In this document: positions 19,723 through 28,720 of the stretch, piece by piece
Layout of the letters: each line of letters starts with the position of its first letter
How positions within the stretch are numbered: the stretch's first letter is position 1
Assembly (NCBI GenBank): GCA_963697205.1
Contig: CAVONB010000016.1
Location: 124,001 to 188,000 of the forward strand
From: CAVONB01 sp963697205
GTDB taxonomy: Bacteria; Pseudomonadota; Alphaproteobacteria; Rhizobiales; Hyphomicrobiaceae
Direction of reading: 5' to 3'
DNA length: 64,000 bases
Notes under the pieces: model-generated
Databases searched by the model: none
Seen by the model: the letters and a program-made list of their open reading frames with translations, nothing else
What the model was told of the DNA's origin: nothing
Position numbers and translations under genes: made by a program

Positions 19723-19840
19723 GTCGGAGACCTCCTGCCTCGCCGCAGATGATCGGACTGCGGCATGACAGCATTGGGGCGGAGCACCTGAACCCAACGT
19801 GAATGAGCTTTGCCAACCAGGCGAGGCCGCTCCGGGGCGG

Positions 19841-20818
19841 TCAGTACCACAAGCCCGGGAAGCGATAGCGCGGTCGCATCTCGATTGGACCCCAGCCGGC
19901 CAGCGAGGAGATCACCGGCTCCTCGACCACGATGATCTGTGGCAGCGACGGCCGGCCTTGCAGGGCCACCAGACGCTCCACGCGCGAGGCGGTGTCGGGG
20001 TGGGTGCGCAGGACGGAGGGCGCGGGCACGCGGCGGGCGGGGACGGGCGGCAGCATGTCCTCCCAGACCTGACCGGTATAGGCTTCGAGCCGGCGCAGCG
20101 CGGAGGCGAGGCCGAGGGGATCGCCGGTCAGCATGGCGGCCTCCAGATCGGCGTCATATTCGCGGGCGCGGGACAGGCCGAGCTGCAGCAGGTTGCTCAG
20201 TGCGGGGGCGGCCAGGAGCGCCAGAACGGCCCACCAGGAGACGGCAACGTCTCCCAGCAGCACGCCGGGCAGGTTGACCACGATCAGCGCAAGGCCGGCA
20301 TAATAGAGCGCCAGCGTCAGGCGCGAGAGCACGTCGGCCAGCCCCATCACCGCCAGATCGTTGTTGCGCACGTGGCTGATCTCGTGCGCCAGAACGCCTG
20401 CAATCTCGCGGATCGTGAGACGGCGCAGGAGGCCCTCGGTGACCGCGATGGCTGCGTGGTCGGGGGTGCCGGTGGCGAAGGCGTTGAGGGTCATGCTGGG
20501 GATGACGTGCAGCGTGGGCAGGCGCGCCAGGCCGGCACGCTCGGCGATCTCGGCCAGCACGACCGCGATCTGGCCACCGCGCTCATGGGGCACGCGCTGC
20601 GCGCGGTAGAGCTTCATGACGACCTCGGGCGGCACGCGGGGCGAGGCGACGACGATGACGCCGGCAGCGATGAGGGTGATGGCGATACCCATCGCCCCGA
20701 AGATCAGGTAGGCGGCAACGGCCAACAGCCCGCCGATGCCGCCCAGCAGCAGCGCGGTGTGTACGAGATTGCGGCGCTTGTGCTCCCGCAACCGCTCCTC
20801 GTCGAGACCGACCGCCAC
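19841..20818 (-). CDS. M48-family (HtpX-like) membrane zinc metalloprotease
   Basis: About 325 residues. Two N-terminal membrane helices (TALLLGGIGGLLAVAAYLIF and the next segment) precede a soluble domain with GVLAHEISHVRNNDLAVMG, the H-E-x-x-H zinc site, and SRAREYDADLEAA, whose Glu is the third ligand. Another hydrophobic pair lies between them. HtpX-like enzymes degrade misfolded inner-membrane proteins. I favour the GTG at 20818 (preceded by a GAGGG-like stretch); an earlier GTG at 20863 is possible. It is 45 bp downstream of the LOG gene and probably co-transcribed with it. Confidence 0.88.
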   Translation of the reverse strand: MAVGLDEERLREHKRRNLVHTALLLGGIGGLLAVAAYLIFGAMGIAITLIAAGVIVVASPRVPPEVVMKLYRAQRVPHERGGQIAVVLAEIAERAGLARLPTLHVIPSMTLNAFATGTPDHAAIAVTEGLLRRLTIREIAGVLAHEISHVRNNDLAVMGLADVLSRLTLALYYAGLALIVVNLPGVLLGDVAVSWWAVLALLAAPALSNLLQLGLSRAREYDADLEAAMLTGDPLGLASALRRLEAYTGQVWEDMLPPVPARRVPAPSVLRTHPDTASRVERLVALQGRPSLPQIIVVEEPVISSLAGWGPIEMRPRYRFPGLWY

Positions 20819-20863
20819 GCTCGCCCACCCTCTGCACCGCGCCGCTGGCGCGGCATTGCGCAC

Positions 20864-21529
20864 TCAGAACTTGGCCAGAACCTGCGCGTCCTTGGCTGCC
20901 CCGGGCATGGCCTCGGCCGCCTTCAGGATCGTGGGCAGGATGGCCTGGGCATCATCGACCACGTGGAAGGCGACGTCGAGCCCTTCGCGAATGAAGGTAT
21001 CGGCGCGCATGTGGCGCAGCAGCTCCAGGAACGGCGACCAGAAGTCGGCGATGTTTGCGATGACGATCGGCTTGGTGTGCTGTCCCAGCTGCGACCACGT
21101 CAGCTGCTCGACGATCTCCTCGAGCGTACCGATGCCGCCGGGCAGCGCGACAAAAGCGTCGGCGCGCTCGAACATCAGCCGCTTTCTTTCGTGCATATCG
21201 TCGGTGACGATCAATTCATCGACGCTGCGCAGCATCTTCTCGCGCTCCGACAGGAACGCTGGAATGACGCCGGTGACACGGCCGCCCGCTTCAATCGTCG
21301 CCCTGGCGACCTCGCCCATCAGGCCCAGGCTGCCGCCGCCGTAGACGAGGCCGACACCTGCGGACGCCAGCGCTGCGCCGAAAGTTCGCGCCGCCTCGGC
21401 GTAGACGGGGTTCTTGCCGCTGCCGGAACCGCAGTAGACACACACGTTGCGAACCGCGGACGCATCAGCGGCGCTCGGCCAACTCTTGGCCCGCGCGGCG
21501 CGCGGCTTGGACGGGGCTTTTTTTTGCAT
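20864..21529 (-). CDS. LOG-family protein (TIGR00730, putative nucleoside monophosphate phosphoribohydrolase)
   Basis: A 221-residue protein. A Lys/Ala-rich N-terminus leads into VCVYCGSGSGKNPVY, LVYGGGSLGLMGEVA, the diagnostic M-x-x-R-K motif in DDMHERKRLMFERAD, and the PGGxGTxxE motif in ALPGGIGTLEEIVEQLTW. These are the active-site elements of LOG proteins, which release the base from nucleoside 5'-monophosphates (cytokinin activation in plants; nucleotide turnover in bacteria). Likely first gene of a two-gene operon with the M48 protease, divergent from the LysM gene. Confidence 0.9.
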   Translation of the reverse strand: MQKKAPSKPRAARAKSWPSAADASAVRNVCVYCGSGSGKNPVYAEAARTFGAALASAGVGLVYGGGSLGLMGEVARATIEAGGRVTGVIPAFLSEREKMLRSVDELIVTDDMHERKRLMFERADAFVALPGGIGTLEEIVEQLTWSQLGQHTKPIVIANIADFWSPFLELLRHMRADTFIREGLDVAFHVVDDAQAILPTILKAAEAMPGAAKDAQVLAKF

Positions 21530-21841
21530 GCCTCTTGGGTCTTTCTTTGCCTGTCGATCTGAGTTGGCGTGGCCGGCGGTCGGGCCCGGTCGGCGCACCC
21601 GGGCAGCCGACGATCTTGTCGCCGCGGTCCGACGGAATTTTGACACTACACATTGGCCATTGTGACCAATATGTTACGTTGTTAACTAACGAAACCGCGT
21701 GAGCTGACGACACGGCCGCCGCAGTAGCGCCGCGTTCTCGTTATCTCTAATATAGGTTGCGTTCGCCGCAGTCAGCGACAGATGCCGGCACGTTGCCCAT
21801 GGAGGGTCGGCGTTGCCGACCGCGGCATCGAGGAGGCCTCC
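21530..21841. promoter_or_regulatory. Divergent intergenic region with AT-rich core and ATTGG-N9-CCAAT inverted repeat
   Basis: This is the most AT-rich stretch of the region, between the LOG operon and the LysM gene. At 21652-21670 an ATTGG/CCAAT inverted repeat with a nine-base spacer overlaps a TTGACA hexamer at about 21639-21644. This could be an operator over a promoter. No -10 element at ideal spacing is clear. Confidence 0.4.
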
Positions 21842-24469
21842 ATGAGTTACAGCCGCCGTCCCGCAGTTCGCACCGTCGTCTGGACCGTGGCGCTGGCCCT
21901 CCAACTCGGTTTGCTGGTCGTTGTCGGCAACAAGATGGCGATCAGCGGCGATGGACTGCGCGCTTCCACCGTCGCCCACCGCTATACGGTGCGGCCCGCC
22001 GAGGCGTGGCTGGTCGACAGCGAGCGCGTGGGCCCGACCACAAGCCAGCGCGTGGATGCGCCGATGTTCACGCGCGTCGCCGTGGAAACGGGGCAGACGC
22101 GCTTTGAGGGCTACGGCGTGCCGAGCACCATGGTCGACCTGGTCGTGGACGGCAATGTCGTGGGTGCGGCACGCGTCGATCACCTGGGCCGCTGGCGTCA
22201 TTCGTGGCGCGTGCTCGCGCCGGGCGATCACCGCATCGAAGCGCGATCCACCGATACGACGGGCCTGCGCACCTTGATCGGCGAGACGATCGGCGTGGCC
22301 ATTCCACCAGGCTTCGTTGGCGGGACCCTGCTCGAGGCAGAGCCGCCGAGTCCGCAAATTCGCACGCAGGTCGCGCCCAACGAAACGCGCAGGCGCGCGG
22401 AGGCCCTGGCGGCGGCGGCTGAAGACGCCTACGCGCAGGTGGCGGAGGCACAGGGGTGGACGCGCCTGGCGCAAGCCGACACGAATTCGGCCACGCGCAC
22501 GGACGGCGGCGGTTCGGTGCGCTCGGCGCCCCCGGCGCTGCGTCGGTCGTCCGATGCCGCGCCACCAGAGCCCGATACCGGCGTGCTCGCGCCCGTAACC
22601 AACTGGCTCGATCAGGCCTCGCGCAGCTATCACACGATCATCGTGCCGCGGCTATCGGCGGTGCGCGAGACGGAGACGGTCGCGCCGTTGCAACAGCGGC
22701 GCGAGCCTGAGCAGTCGCCGGTGCGCACCGTGCAACGCAGCTCTCCGTCAGACGTGCCCCCGCCACCGGTGCGCACGCTGCGGGATGGATCCGCGGCCCC
22801 GCCGGAGACGTCGGGCACGGCTTCCGTGCTCGACGACGTGCGCGGCTGGCTGCAGCGGGCGAGCCGCGACTATCGCACGATCGTGCGCGGGCTCGCTAAC
22901 CCCGACAGCAGTCTGATCGAGGCCCAGCGCGAGCGCCGACCGGCGCCGACGCGGGTGCGGCCCAACGATGCCGACGAGCGGCGGCGCGAGATCGCGGAGG
23001 CGCGCAAGGCGGACGAGGAACGCCGGGCCGCGGAGGCGCGGGCGCGCGAACGCGAAGATCGCCGCAGCGCCGCACAGGCACCCGCGGCGCCCGCCGGACA
23101 GGCACCCGCGGCTCCCGCCGCACAGGCACCCGAAGCGGTGACCCAGTTGCAACGCCAGGAGGACGACCGGCGCGCAGAGGAAGCGCGACAGGCAGAGGCC
23201 TTGCGCCGCCAGGCCGAGGCGAGCCGCCGGGCCGACGAGGCGCGCATCGCTGAGATGCAACGGGCCGAACAGGAGCGGCTGGCGCGCGACGCGCGCGAGC
23301 GGGCGGAAGCGCAGAAGCGCGCGGAGGAATTGGCCGCGGCACAGGCGCGCCAGCGCGAAGCGGAAGCGGCACGGCGTGCAGACGAACAGCGCCGGCTGCA
23401 AGCCGCGCGCGAAGATGCCCAGGAGCGCGCGCGCCGCGAGGCCGCAGCGCGCGCGGCCGAAGCTCAGGCTGCACGCGAACGCGCGATGGAGACGGCAAGG
23501 CAGGAGGCCGAGGCCGCGCGGGAACGCGCGGCGGCGGAGGCGCGCCGACAAGCCGAGGCTGAGCGGCAGCGCGCCGCGGATGCGGCGCGCCGTGCGCGGG
23601 AAAGCCAGCAGGCCGAGGCGCGGGCTCAGGCGCGGGCTCAGGCCGAAGCACAGGCGCGGGCGGAGGCGCAAGCTCAGGCTCAGGCTCAGGCGCGGGCACG
23701 CGACGAGGCCGAACGCCGCGCGCGCGAAGCGGCAGTGCGAGAGCGGGCGCAGGCGTTGGCGCGTACGGCCAACGAGACCCGCGAGACGATCCGCATTCCC
23801 GACACGGCCGCACGCAGCGCGCCAACGGCGCAAGAGGACAACGTGCTGGAGGCTGCGCGTCGGCAGGCGGTGGAAATCCTCAAGCGGGAACGCCTGATTA
23901 TGGCGGAGCGGACCGGGCCCGACCGAGCGCCAGCAGCGCGCGCCCCATCGATCTCCGCACCCCAACCGCCCGCGCGCACTCCGCTTGCAGAGGCGCGCGA
24001 AAAGGCGATGGCCCTGATCCGCAGCGAGCGTGAGCGTATCGCGTCGATGAAATCGCGCCAACGCGAGCAGGCCGACGCCCTGCGCCGCGCGGCCGCTGCT
24101 CCCAAGGTGAGGTCACGCGACGAGGTCATCGAGCAGGGCAGCGCCACGCGCGGACCCGTCGGGGACAGCGCACGGCGGATCGCCGGCCGCCTGTCTGACC
24201 GCGAGCGCTCGTCGTTGGGCGCCGGTGGCGTCGCCACGACGCGGGCACGGCAACGCGCAGGTGCAGCAGCCTCGTGCCGGCGTGCCGGACGGAAGGTACG
24301 CACGCCGGGATTTTATGTGGTGGCCCCCGGCGATACGCTGTGGGACATCGCGGAGCGCCACTACGACGACGGGTCGGCATGGCGGCGCATCCGCACAGCC
24401 AATCGCAACATCATCGACGACGTCGACCTGATCCGGCCGTGCCAGCGACTGCGGCTGCCGGGCAGCTAA
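21842..24469 (+). CDS. Large coiled-coil protein with N-terminal membrane anchor and C-terminal LysM domain
   Basis: An 875-residue protein. A membrane helix near residues 10-32 (TVVWTVALALQLGLLVVVGN) is followed by a conserved beta-rich segment (about 50-165, including LVVDGNVVGAARVDHLGRW). Two related segments contain W-L-x-x-AS-R-x-Y-x-T-I (about 255 and 345). A very long Ala/Glu/Arg/Gln helix (about 370-650) comes next, and the C-terminus is a LysM module (FYVVAPGDTLWDIAERHYDD ... RLRLPGS). Topology suggests an inner-membrane tether spanning the periplasm with the LysM on peptidoglycan. ATG at 21842 was preferred to 21782. The family belongs to a group often annotated as LysM peptidoglycan-binding; its role is not established. 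Confidence 0.8.
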   Translation: MSYSRRPAVRTVVWTVALALQLGLLVVVGNKMAISGDGLRASTVAHRYTVRPAEAWLVDSERVGPTTSQRVDAPMFTRVAVETGQTRFEGYGVPSTMVDLVVDGNVVGAARVDHLGRWRHSWRVLAPGDHRIEARSTDTTGLRTLIGETIGVAIPPGFVGGTLLEAEPPSPQIRTQVAPNETRRRAEALAAAAEDAYAQVAEAQGWTRLAQADTNSATRTDGGGSVRSAPPALRRSSDAAPPEPDTGVLAPVTNWLDQASRSYHTIIVPRLSAVRETETVAPLQQRREPEQSPVRTVQRSSPSDVPPPPVRTLRDGSAAPPETSGTASVLDDVRGWLQRASRDYRTIVRGLANPDSSLIEAQRERRPAPTRVRPNDADERRREIAEARKADEERRAAEARAREREDRRSAAQAPAAPAGQAPAAPAAQAPEAVTQLQRQEDDRRAEEARQAEALRRQAEASRRADEARIAEMQRAEQERLARDARERAEAQKRAEELAAAQARQREAEAARRADEQRRLQAAREDAQERARREAAARAAEAQAARERAMETARQEAEAARERAAAEARRQAEAERQRAADAARRARESQQAEARAQARAQAEAQARAEAQAQAQAQARARDEAERRAREAAVRERAQALARTANETRETIRIPDTAARSAPTAQEDNVLEAARRQAVEILKRERLIMAERTGPDRAPAARAPSISAPQPPARTPLAEAREKAMALIRSERERIASMKSRQREQADALRRAAAAPKVRSRDEVIEQGSATRGPVGDSARRIAGRLSDRERSSLGAGGVATTRARQRAGAAASCRRAGRKVRTPGFYVVAPGDTLWDIAERHYDDGSAWRRIRTANRNIIDDVDLIRPCQRLRLPGS

Positions 24470-24608
24470 CGAACCCAGCCCTTGGGCCGCAGGGTGTGGC
24501 CAGCGGCGGGATGTCGCTTCCCCACACGTGCGCGATGACGGCGTGTTCGCTTGTGCCGACGCCCCGTGCCCGATATCTGGGCTTTGACTGAGATCGGGCC
24601 GGAGTCCC

Positions 24609-26561
24609 ATGACACCCAGGCATGCATCGAAGGGCGCGGGCGAGACGAGCCGGGCCGCCCTCAACCTCGAGACGCGCCAAAGCGACCATTGGACAGTGCT
24701 CAAGGGCCTGTTGCCGTTCGTGTGGCCGGCTGACCGGCCGGACCTGCGGCGGCGCGTCGTTATCGCGTTCGTCCTGCTCGTCGTCGCCAAGCTGGTGACG
24801 CTGGCGGTGCCGATCGCCTTCAAGGAGGTGATCGACTGGCTGACGGCGCATGGACCCGGCGGCCCCCTCGCCTCGCCCGGCGCCGCACTCGGCGCCGGCG
24901 CACTCGCGCTGATCCTCGCCTACGGCACGGGGCGCGTGGCGATGATGATCCTGAACCAGATCCGTGACGTCTACTTCACCAAGGTCGGCCAGAACGCCGT
25001 GCGCCGGCTCAACAACCGCACCTTCCAGCATCTGCACCGGCTGTCGCTGCGCTTCCACCTGGAACGGCGCACGGGCGGGCTGTCGCGCGTCATCGAGCGG
25101 GCCTCGCGCGGCATCGACCTGATCATCCGCATGGGCATCTTGAACGTCATCCCGACGGTGCTGGAGCTGGTGCTGGTGTGCGCGCTGCTCGCCTACTACT
25201 TCGACTGGACGTACGTGGGCATCATCCTCGTCACCGTCGGGCTCTACCTCTGGTACACGTTCGCGGCGTCGGAGTGGCGCATGAAGATCCGCCGCGAGAT
25301 GAACGACAGCGACACCGACGCCAACACCAAGGCGATCGACAGCCTGCTCAACTACGAGACCGTCAAGTACTTCGGCAACGAGGCGCTGGAGCAGAAGCGC
25401 TTCGACGCGGCGATGGCGCGCTACGAGACGGCGGCGGTGGCGACCTATCGCTCGCTGGGCTGTCCTCAACTCCGGGCAGTCGGCGATCTTCACCACGGGC
25501 ATGACCTGTGATCATGGTGCTGGTCGCGATGGGCATCGCGTCGGGCGAGCACACGGTCGGCGACTTCGTGATGGTCAACGCGCTGCTGATCCAGCTCTAC
25601 ATGCCGCTGAACTTCATGGGCATGGTGTACCGCGAGATCAAGCAGGGCCTGGTCGACGTGGAGACGATGTTCGCGCTGCTCGACGAGAGCCCGGAGATCG
25701 CCGACAAGCCGGGCGCGCGTGGCGCTCGGCGTCCAGAAGGGCACGATCCGCTTCGAGAACGTCTGCCTTCCGCTACGAGGGCGACCGGCCGATCCTGCAC
25801 GACGTCTCCTTCGAGGTGCCGGCCGGCCAGATGGTCGCCGATCGTCGGGCCGTCGGGGGCGGGCAAGTCGACGCTCAGCCGCATCCTGTTCCGCTTCTAC
25901 GACATCGCGTCGGGCAGCGTGACGATCGACGGGCAGGACATCCGCGACGTGACGCAGACGTCGCTGCGCGCGGCGATCGGCGTCGTGCCGCAGGATACCG
26001 TGCTGTTCAACGATACGATCCTCTACAACATCCGCTACGGGCGACCCGACGCCACGGACGACGAAATCTTCGCGGCCGCCCGCCTCGCCCAGATCGACGA
26101 CTTCATCCGCTCGCTGCCGCAGGGCTACCAGACGATGGTGGGCGAGCGCGGACTGAAGCTGTCGGGCGGCGAGAAGCAGCGCGTCGCCATCGCGCGCACG
26201 ATCCTGAAGGCGCCGCCGATCCTGATCCTCGACGAGGCGACGAGCGCGCTCGACAGCCACACGGAAAAGGAGATCCAGGACGCGCTCGATCGCGTCGCGA
26301 AGGACCGCACCACGCTCGTCATCGCGCACCGGCTGTCGACCATCGTTCACGCCGACAACGATCCTCGTGCTGGAGAAGGGCCGCCTCGTCGAGCAGGGCA
26401 CGCACGGCGAATTGCTCGCGAAGGACGGCCTCTACGCCTCGCTGTGGAACCGCCAGCGCGCCGCGGAAAAAGCCCGCGAGCAATTGGCCCAGGCGCTGGA
26501 GGAAGCCGAGCGCACCGGTGCGCTGCGCCCCGCCGACACGCGGCTGCCGGCGGCGGAGTAG
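24609..26561 (+). pseudogene. Atm1/HMT1-type ABC exporter (permease-ATPase), six single-base insertions
   Basis: A half-transporter of about 650 codons. The membrane domain (KLVTLAVPIAFKEVIDWL; RLSLRFHLERRTGGLSRVIE; NYETVKYFGNE) is characteristic of the Atm1/ABCB7 group that exports glutathione-linked sulfur or metal compounds. The ATPase domain has GPSGAGKST (Walker A), LSGGEKQRVAIART (signature), ILILDEATSALD (Walker B) and IAHRLST (H-loop). The frame is interrupted near 25463, 25505, 25719, 25772, 25842 and 26356. Each break is repaired by removing one base, restoring for example FTTGM/TVIMVL and HAD/TILVLEKGRLVEQGTH. No internal residue is lost, so the gene is probably functional in the organism and miscalled here. 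Confidence 0.88.
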
Positions 26562-26840
26562 CAGGATCGGTGGCGCTTGGACTGACGCGAGCGCTTGGCC
26601 TGACGGCCAGCGAGAGGTTTCATACTCGATGCAGTGTGGCGACTCCCGTTCCGTGAGCCGGCCACCACACACGTTCCGCGCTCTGCGACCAGGAGCGTGC
26701 TGCATTGTTTGTGCGCCTGAGCGCACGGCCCCTGGACCTGCGCTTTTGGGGCGAGGCTGATGGGTACGCCTTGCAATCGCCGAAGATATGTCGTCGGATG
26801 AAGGGATTGGCGATCGGCGCAGCGTCGGGGGATGCGCAGC

Positions 26841-28148
26841 ATGGATATTGCGAGCTTGATCGATAGCGTCTGGCACGCGCTGAAAGATCCGGAGATTTCG
26901 ACCACGCTCGCGTCCGTTAGCGCATTGGTCGGCATCCCTGGCGGCGCTTACGTCATCTACCGACTGGTCCGCAATCGCGGCAAGGACGACGCCGCGATCA
27001 CGCGCGAGACCGTGGTCGAACTCAAGGCATCGACCGAACAGCAGATCAAGCTCCTGCAGGAGACCGTCGCTGTCCTGACGCAGGCTATCGGTTCCAGTCC
27101 GGGCGCGGCGGAACTCGGTGCCGGGCAAGACAAGCTCCAAGCCGACGTCCGACGCGGGATCGAAGGCGCCGTCGCCACGGTTGCCGAACAAGGCGGCGCG
27201 CGCGGCGCACAAGCCCTCGCAGAAGTGCGGCGCACGGGCGATCCGGCCGCGATCAAGCGGGTGCTGACCGAACTGGCCGAGGCCGAAGCCGGCCGGCGCA
27301 GCGCCACGGCGCGCAAGGAAGCCGAGTACTGGCGGGAGATCGGCGCGCTCGCCTACCTCACCGACGTGCGTGAAGCCGTCACGGCCTACGCCAAGGCCGC
27401 CGAACTCGATCCCGACCATGCCGACGGCTGGCAGCGCCTCGGCGAAATGCAGCGCGCCCTGGGCGACCTCGCCGCCGCGGCCGGCTCCTTCTCACGAATC
27501 GTCCAACTGGAGAATGCGCCGGGGATCGATCCCCACGATATCCTATGGGGACATATCGGCCTGGGCGACTGCCAACGCGACGCCGGTGATGGGCCTGCCG
27601 CACTGGCGAGCTATCAACGCGCCAAGGCCATTGCCGAACGCCTCGCCAAGGCCGACCCCGGAAATGCCGGATGGCAGCGCGACCTCTCCGTCTCGCATAA
27701 CAAGATCGGCGACGTGCTTCGTGTTCAGGGCAACCTGCCGGCGGCGCTCGACGCCTTCAACGCCTCCCTCGCCATTGCGATGAGCCTCGCTCAGGCCGAC
27801 CCCGGAAATGCCGGATGGCAGCGCGACCTTGCGATCAGCAATGAGCGCATCGGCGACATGCATGCAATCGCCAACGAGGTGCCCGAGGCCATCGCGGCCT
27901 TCGAGCGCGCGCTGGGCGCCTATGCGGAGTTGTTGCGCCGCAATCCCGAGGACGTGCCCTCCCTGGTCTATTCCGTCGTGCCGCACAGACGGCTGGGCGC
28001 GCTCAAGGGCCCGGCGGCGGGCCGCGCACACTTCCAAGCCGCTCTCGACATCTTGAGGCCGCTGGCCGCGGCCAACCGCCTCGATGCAATGCGCACGGCT
28101 TGGATACCGGAAATCGAAGCCGAACTTACCGCCCTCGCCGCCTCGTAA
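26841..28148 (+). CDS. TPR-repeat protein with N-terminal membrane segment
   Basis: A 435-residue protein. Residues about 20-40 (TTLASVSALVGIPGGAYVIY) form a probable membrane helix, followed by a helical linker. Tetratricopeptide repeats start around residue 180 (EAVTAYAKAAELDPDHADGW). Two near-identical copies of ADPGNAGWQRDL, followed by S/N-x-x-x-IGD, occur at 27650-27860, a repeat style common in alphaproteobacterial TPR arrays. Probably a scaffold; partner unknown. The ATG at 26841 has GGGGG ten bases upstream; the alternative ATG at 26832 abuts it. The gene is isolated, with about 280 bp of featureless spacer before it. Confidence 0.75.
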   Translation: MDIASLIDSVWHALKDPEISTTLASVSALVGIPGGAYVIYRLVRNRGKDDAAITRETVVELKASTEQQIKLLQETVAVLTQAIGSSPGAAELGAGQDKLQADVRRGIEGAVATVAEQGGARGAQALAEVRRTGDPAAIKRVLTELAEAEAGRRSATARKEAEYWREIGALAYLTDVREAVTAYAKAAELDPDHADGWQRLGEMQRALGDLAAAAGSFSRIVQLENAPGIDPHDILWGHIGLGDCQRDAGDGPAALASYQRAKAIAERLAKADPGNAGWQRDLSVSHNKIGDVLRVQGNLPAALDAFNASLAIAMSLAQADPGNAGWQRDLAISNERIGDMHAIANEVPEAIAAFERALGAYAELLRRNPEDVPSLVYSVVPHRRLGALKGPAAGRAHFQAALDILRPLAAANRLDAMRTAWIPEIEAELTALAAS

Positions 28149-28153
28149 ACAGC

Positions 28154-28245
28154 GGGAAATTGGGGGAAATTGGGGACGGTTCCATTTTCGACATTCCGCT
28201 GGTGGCCTGGTTGCCCTCCACGGAAAATGGAACCGTCCCCATTTT
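28154..28245 (+). repeat. Hairpin element copy 1 (GGGGACGGTTCCATTTTC arms)
   Basis: An approximately 90-bp element whose outer arms (around 28169-28189 and 28223-28243) are inverted copies of GGGGACGGTTCCATTTTC, enclosing about 33 bases with CATTCCGCTGGTGGCCTGGT. A near-identical element in the opposite orientation lies at 28630-28720. This is a REP/REPIN-like or MITE-like structure; no transposase is in the window. Confidence 0.75.
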
Positions 28246-28299
28246 CCCGTGTCCCCATTTTCCCGTGTCCCCATTTTCCCGTCCCCATTTTCCGGGCCC
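28237..28299 (+). repeat. Short tandem repeat CCCCATTTTCCCGTGT
   Basis: Immediately after the first hairpin arm, a 16-base unit occurs twice in full and then in two shortened or diverged copies. It looks like slippage copies of the arm sequence of the neighbouring hairpin. Confidence 0.75.
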
Positions 28300-28629
28300 C
28301 GCCGTCGTTATCCCCGGTTCAGTCCAGGGGCGTATCCTCCCCCCATCCTGCCTCAACGAGGAGGCGCTGCCGGTGGCGATCGTCACGTGCGGGGCGGGAT
28401 GCAGTGTCGGGTACTTGGGCCTCACGCGGGCCAACTATCCGAGGCTCGCCTCGCCGACTGCGGTGCAAGTCCGCAGAGCGCGGAACGCGCTGAAACGCCG
28501 AGGGTAGGCCGGAAATCCTGCGCCGGGGCGGCACGTCGCCGCTTTTGTTTCACTCACCGCGGCGCCGTCCCGCCCCGGTCTCCTCATCAAGCCCGTTAGC
28601 CCGTCGCGCGATGCGCGCCGGGAGCGGTG
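28300..28629. other. Unassigned structured spacer between inverted hairpin elements
   Basis: No plausible gene. The plus strand contains consecutive perfect small hairpins: CTGCGG-TGCAAGT-CCGCAG at 28458-28476, AGCGCG-GAA-CGCGCT at 28477-28491, and GGCG-GCACGT-CGCC around 28527-28540. An AGGCCGGAAATCCTGC stretch at 28506-28521 resembles the 3' box of cobalamin riboswitches, but the other conserved boxes are missing. It may be a structured RNA, an intron relic or the core of a mobile cassette. Confidence 0.4.
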
Positions 28630-28720
28630 GAAATTGGGGACGGTTCCATTTTCCGTGAAGGGCGACCAGGCCACCAGCGGAACGGCGAAAATGGAACCGT
28701 CCCCAATTTCCCCAATTTCC
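28630..28720 (-). repeat. Hairpin element copy 2, inverted relative to copy 1
   Basis: The reverse complement of this segment matches 28154-28245 almost base for base: the doubled GGGAAATTGGGG start, the GGGGACGGTTCCATTTTC arm, the CCGCTGGTGGCCTGGT core and the second arm. It ends directly at the stop codon of the leftward TPR gene. Confidence 0.75.

Noticed and set aside
25460..26360. Programmed +1 frameshifting as explanation of the exporter's insertions
   Set aside because: The codons at the six sites differ (TGT, CGT, TGC, GAT, AAC), with no shared slippery sequence, stop codon or stem-loop.
28455..28480. tRNA T-arm or group II intron fragment (GGTGCAAGTCC)
   Set aside because: No cloverleaf can be drawn around it, and no intron domain V or reverse transcriptase is present.
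28440..28545. Cobalamin riboswitch
   Set aside because: Only the terminal AGGCCGGAAATCCTGC box resembles it; the central conserved boxes and a downstream plus-strand gene are missing.
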